This document shows positions 41,053 through 41,831 of a stretch of 41,831 nucleotides of DNA, in pieces. Under the pieces are notes generated by a model, which was not told where the DNA came from, ran no database searches, and saw only the letters and a list, made by a program, of their open reading frames with translations. The position numbers were made by a program, and so were the translations under genes. The number at the start of each line of letters is the position of its first letter. Position 1 is the stretch's first letter. Origin of the DNA: JBNJGB01 sp051747385 (GTDB lineage: Bacteria > Myxococcota_A > UBA9042 > PHBI01 > JACKFB01); assembly GCA_051747385.1 (NCBI GenBank), contig JBNJGB010000047.1, forward strand, positions 1-41,831. Reading direction: 5' to 3'.

Positions 41053-41421
41053 TCCCGCGCGACATCCGCACGGGTCCGGGGCGATCCCAGGCGCGCGTCC
41101 GGCCAGGGCGCGGGCAAGCTGGCGCCCCACAACCTCGTGTAGGCGTCCCCGGCAGTTGATGCCTGCGAGGCCTGAAGCGATCCAGCTGCGTGAGGGGATC
41201 GCGGTGCAGGTCGCAGTGTCACGCATCGAGTAGGCGGAACGAGCCGAGCCGGCCCCGGTGATGTAGACGCCTCCGTCGAAGGAGGCGAGGCATCGGCGTG
41301 GGGCCGGCCCGGAGAGTGTAGGGGTGGCGGGAGGGTGTGTGCTTGGCGGCTCGCCCCTCCCGCCGTGCTTTGAACCGTCCTGAGAAGAAGGCAAAGCGGG
41401 ACGTGCATCGTACGGAGCGAG
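41053..41421. other. non-coding stretch between the protease and mobile DNA
   Basis: No credible gene is present. It holds two strong hairpins (41248-41308 and 41326-41364). The rest (41053-41247) shows no feature I can support. Confidence 0.5.
41248..41364. other. two strong stem-loop structures
   Basis: The first is nested: outer arms GCCGGCCCC (41248-41256) and GGGGCCGGC (41300-41308) pair over 9 bp, and an inner 7-bp stem CGCCTCC/GGAGGCG (41268-41274, 41281-41287) has the loop GTCGAA. The second pairs GGCGGGAGGG (41326-41335) with CCCTCCCGCC (41355-41364) over 10 bp with a 19-nt loop. All stems are perfect. They may be ends of a mobile element, a terminator or a structured RNA. Confidence 0.55.
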
Positions 41422-41741
41422 TTGGCGGTCAAGGACTGGGGGCGTGAGCCGCCGTCGGTGGAGGTGGCGAGACCGGCGCAGTGCCCCGTCTGCGGGGGCG
41501 GGAGCCGGCCCGCGGGTAGTCACCTGGAGATCTGGGGACACGGCACCCGAGAGCGCCAGGTGTGGGGTCCGCGTGATCGCGAGGGGACCGGCGAGCAGGT
41601 GGTCGTCGAGGTGCGCCGGTACCTGTGCCGGGGCTGCGACGCCGTGCTGACGGTCGTGCCGAAGGAGCTCCTGCCGGGGCGGCTCTACGGCGCCACGGCC
41701 ATCGCCCTGGCGCTGGCCCTGTGGGGCCTCGACCGGCGCTC
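41422..41741 (+). mobile_element. truncated zinc-ribbon protein of the mobile-element-associated type
   Basis: From a TTG at 41422 (GGAG 4 nt upstream) the frame reads LAVKDWGREPP, then CPVCGG, RYLCRGCDAVLTVVPKELLPGR and IALALALWGLDRRS. The two Cys pairs make a zinc ribbon. I have seen this pattern in proteins tied to insertion elements in Myxococcota-type genomes, but I cannot name the family with certainty. After about codon 107 the expected sequence stops and the downstream DNA belongs to a different frame. It appears to be cut by another element. Confidence 0.55.
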
Positions 41742-41831
41742 GGCGGCTACGCCTACGTCTGCGACGAGTGCGGGGTCATCCACGCCGCCTACAACGCCTG
41801 CCGGGACCGGCACTGCCCGAGCTGCCAGAGC
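41742..41831 (+). mobile_element. IS91-type transposase N-terminal zinc-binding segment (partial at right edge)
   Basis: In a frame different from the preceding fragment, the last 90 nt read GGYAYVCDECGVIHAAYN followed by ACRDRHCPSCQS. The C-x2-C, YNxCRDRHCPxCQ pattern is the N-terminal zinc-binding domain of IS91-family (HUH) transposases. Only about 30 codons are visible, and the conserved start before GGY is missing, so it is fused to foreign DNA at about 41740. Whether the rest is intact lies outside the window. Confidence 0.65.

Noticed and set aside
41326..41364. Group II intron 5' end (GTGTG near the hairpin)
   Set aside because: No domain V-like sequence and no reverse transcriptase frame are visible in the remaining window.
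36700..41541. Minus-strand open frame of more than 1,600 codons
   Set aside because: It is antisense to four well-supported plus-strand genes. It is low-complexity Ala/Arg/Val/Gly sequence, an effect of extreme GC3 bias.

Overview
The window is about 42 kb of very GC-rich chromosomal DNA, with G or C at nearly every third codon position. No rRNA or tRNA gene was seen, so the taxonomic hint comes from the proteins. Lipoproteins have Asp/Ala-rich linkers behind the lipobox, one carries an ECGDDGCGGSCGTC-type cysteine block, and there is a cysteine-repeat protease and a fused KorA. Together these suggest a Myxococcota-type (former Deltaproteobacteria) bacterium. This is an inference.

Layout. 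1-5450 (minus): a 2-oxoacid:ferredoxin oxidoreductase operon, korA-korB, followed by a PFOR-like third gene that runs off the left edge. 6288-7256 (plus): a TPR-like helical repeat protein. 7366-7517: a MITE-like intergenic repeat. 7690-12866 (minus): three lipoprotein genes, namely a PKD/ASH-domain protein, a GH3 and a GH1 glycosidase. 12949-13758: a MenH-like hydrolase. 13998-16612: a lower-GC patch with a sulfotransferase, a Wzx-type flippase and the decayed remnant of a GDP-fucose synthase, apparently the leftover of a surface-polysaccharide locus. 16769-20366: phosphoglucomutase and, divergently, a metallophosphoesterase lipoprotein. 20710-26462: an UPF1-like helicase, a ketopantoate-reductase-like protein, IF-1, a small membrane protein and an aminotransferase. 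26540-32466: a PhaC-like/acyl-CoA synthetase fusion, an orphan RNA-ligase-partner PIN protein, pyrD and rsgA. 32591-38759: an unknown protein, then an SGNH-MBOAT-SGNH cassette (probable surface O-acylation) with an overlapping GNAT gene. 38887-41052: a secreted HExxH protease with 85-residue cysteine-rich tandem repeats. 41053-41831: structured non-coding DNA and two truncated mobile-element reading frames joined out of frame.

How parts work together. KorAB would interconvert 2-oxoacids and acyl-CoA with ferredoxin, and the third gene looks like a PFOR scaffold that lost its thiamine-facing motif. The MBOAT protein would move acyl groups across the membrane to two paralogous SGNH enzymes. The GH1 and GH3 lipoproteins probably share one transcript.

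Several genes have a recognisable promoter of the form TTGnnn-N17-TAnnCT. In at least three, and possibly five, the -10 box ends 6-7 nt before an in-frame start codon, which implies leaderless mRNAs. The best candidates for new biology are the degenerate PFOR-like Kor partner, the paralogous SGNH pair around one MBOAT, the hydrolase/acyl-CoA synthetase fusion, and the repeat protease beside mobile DNA.
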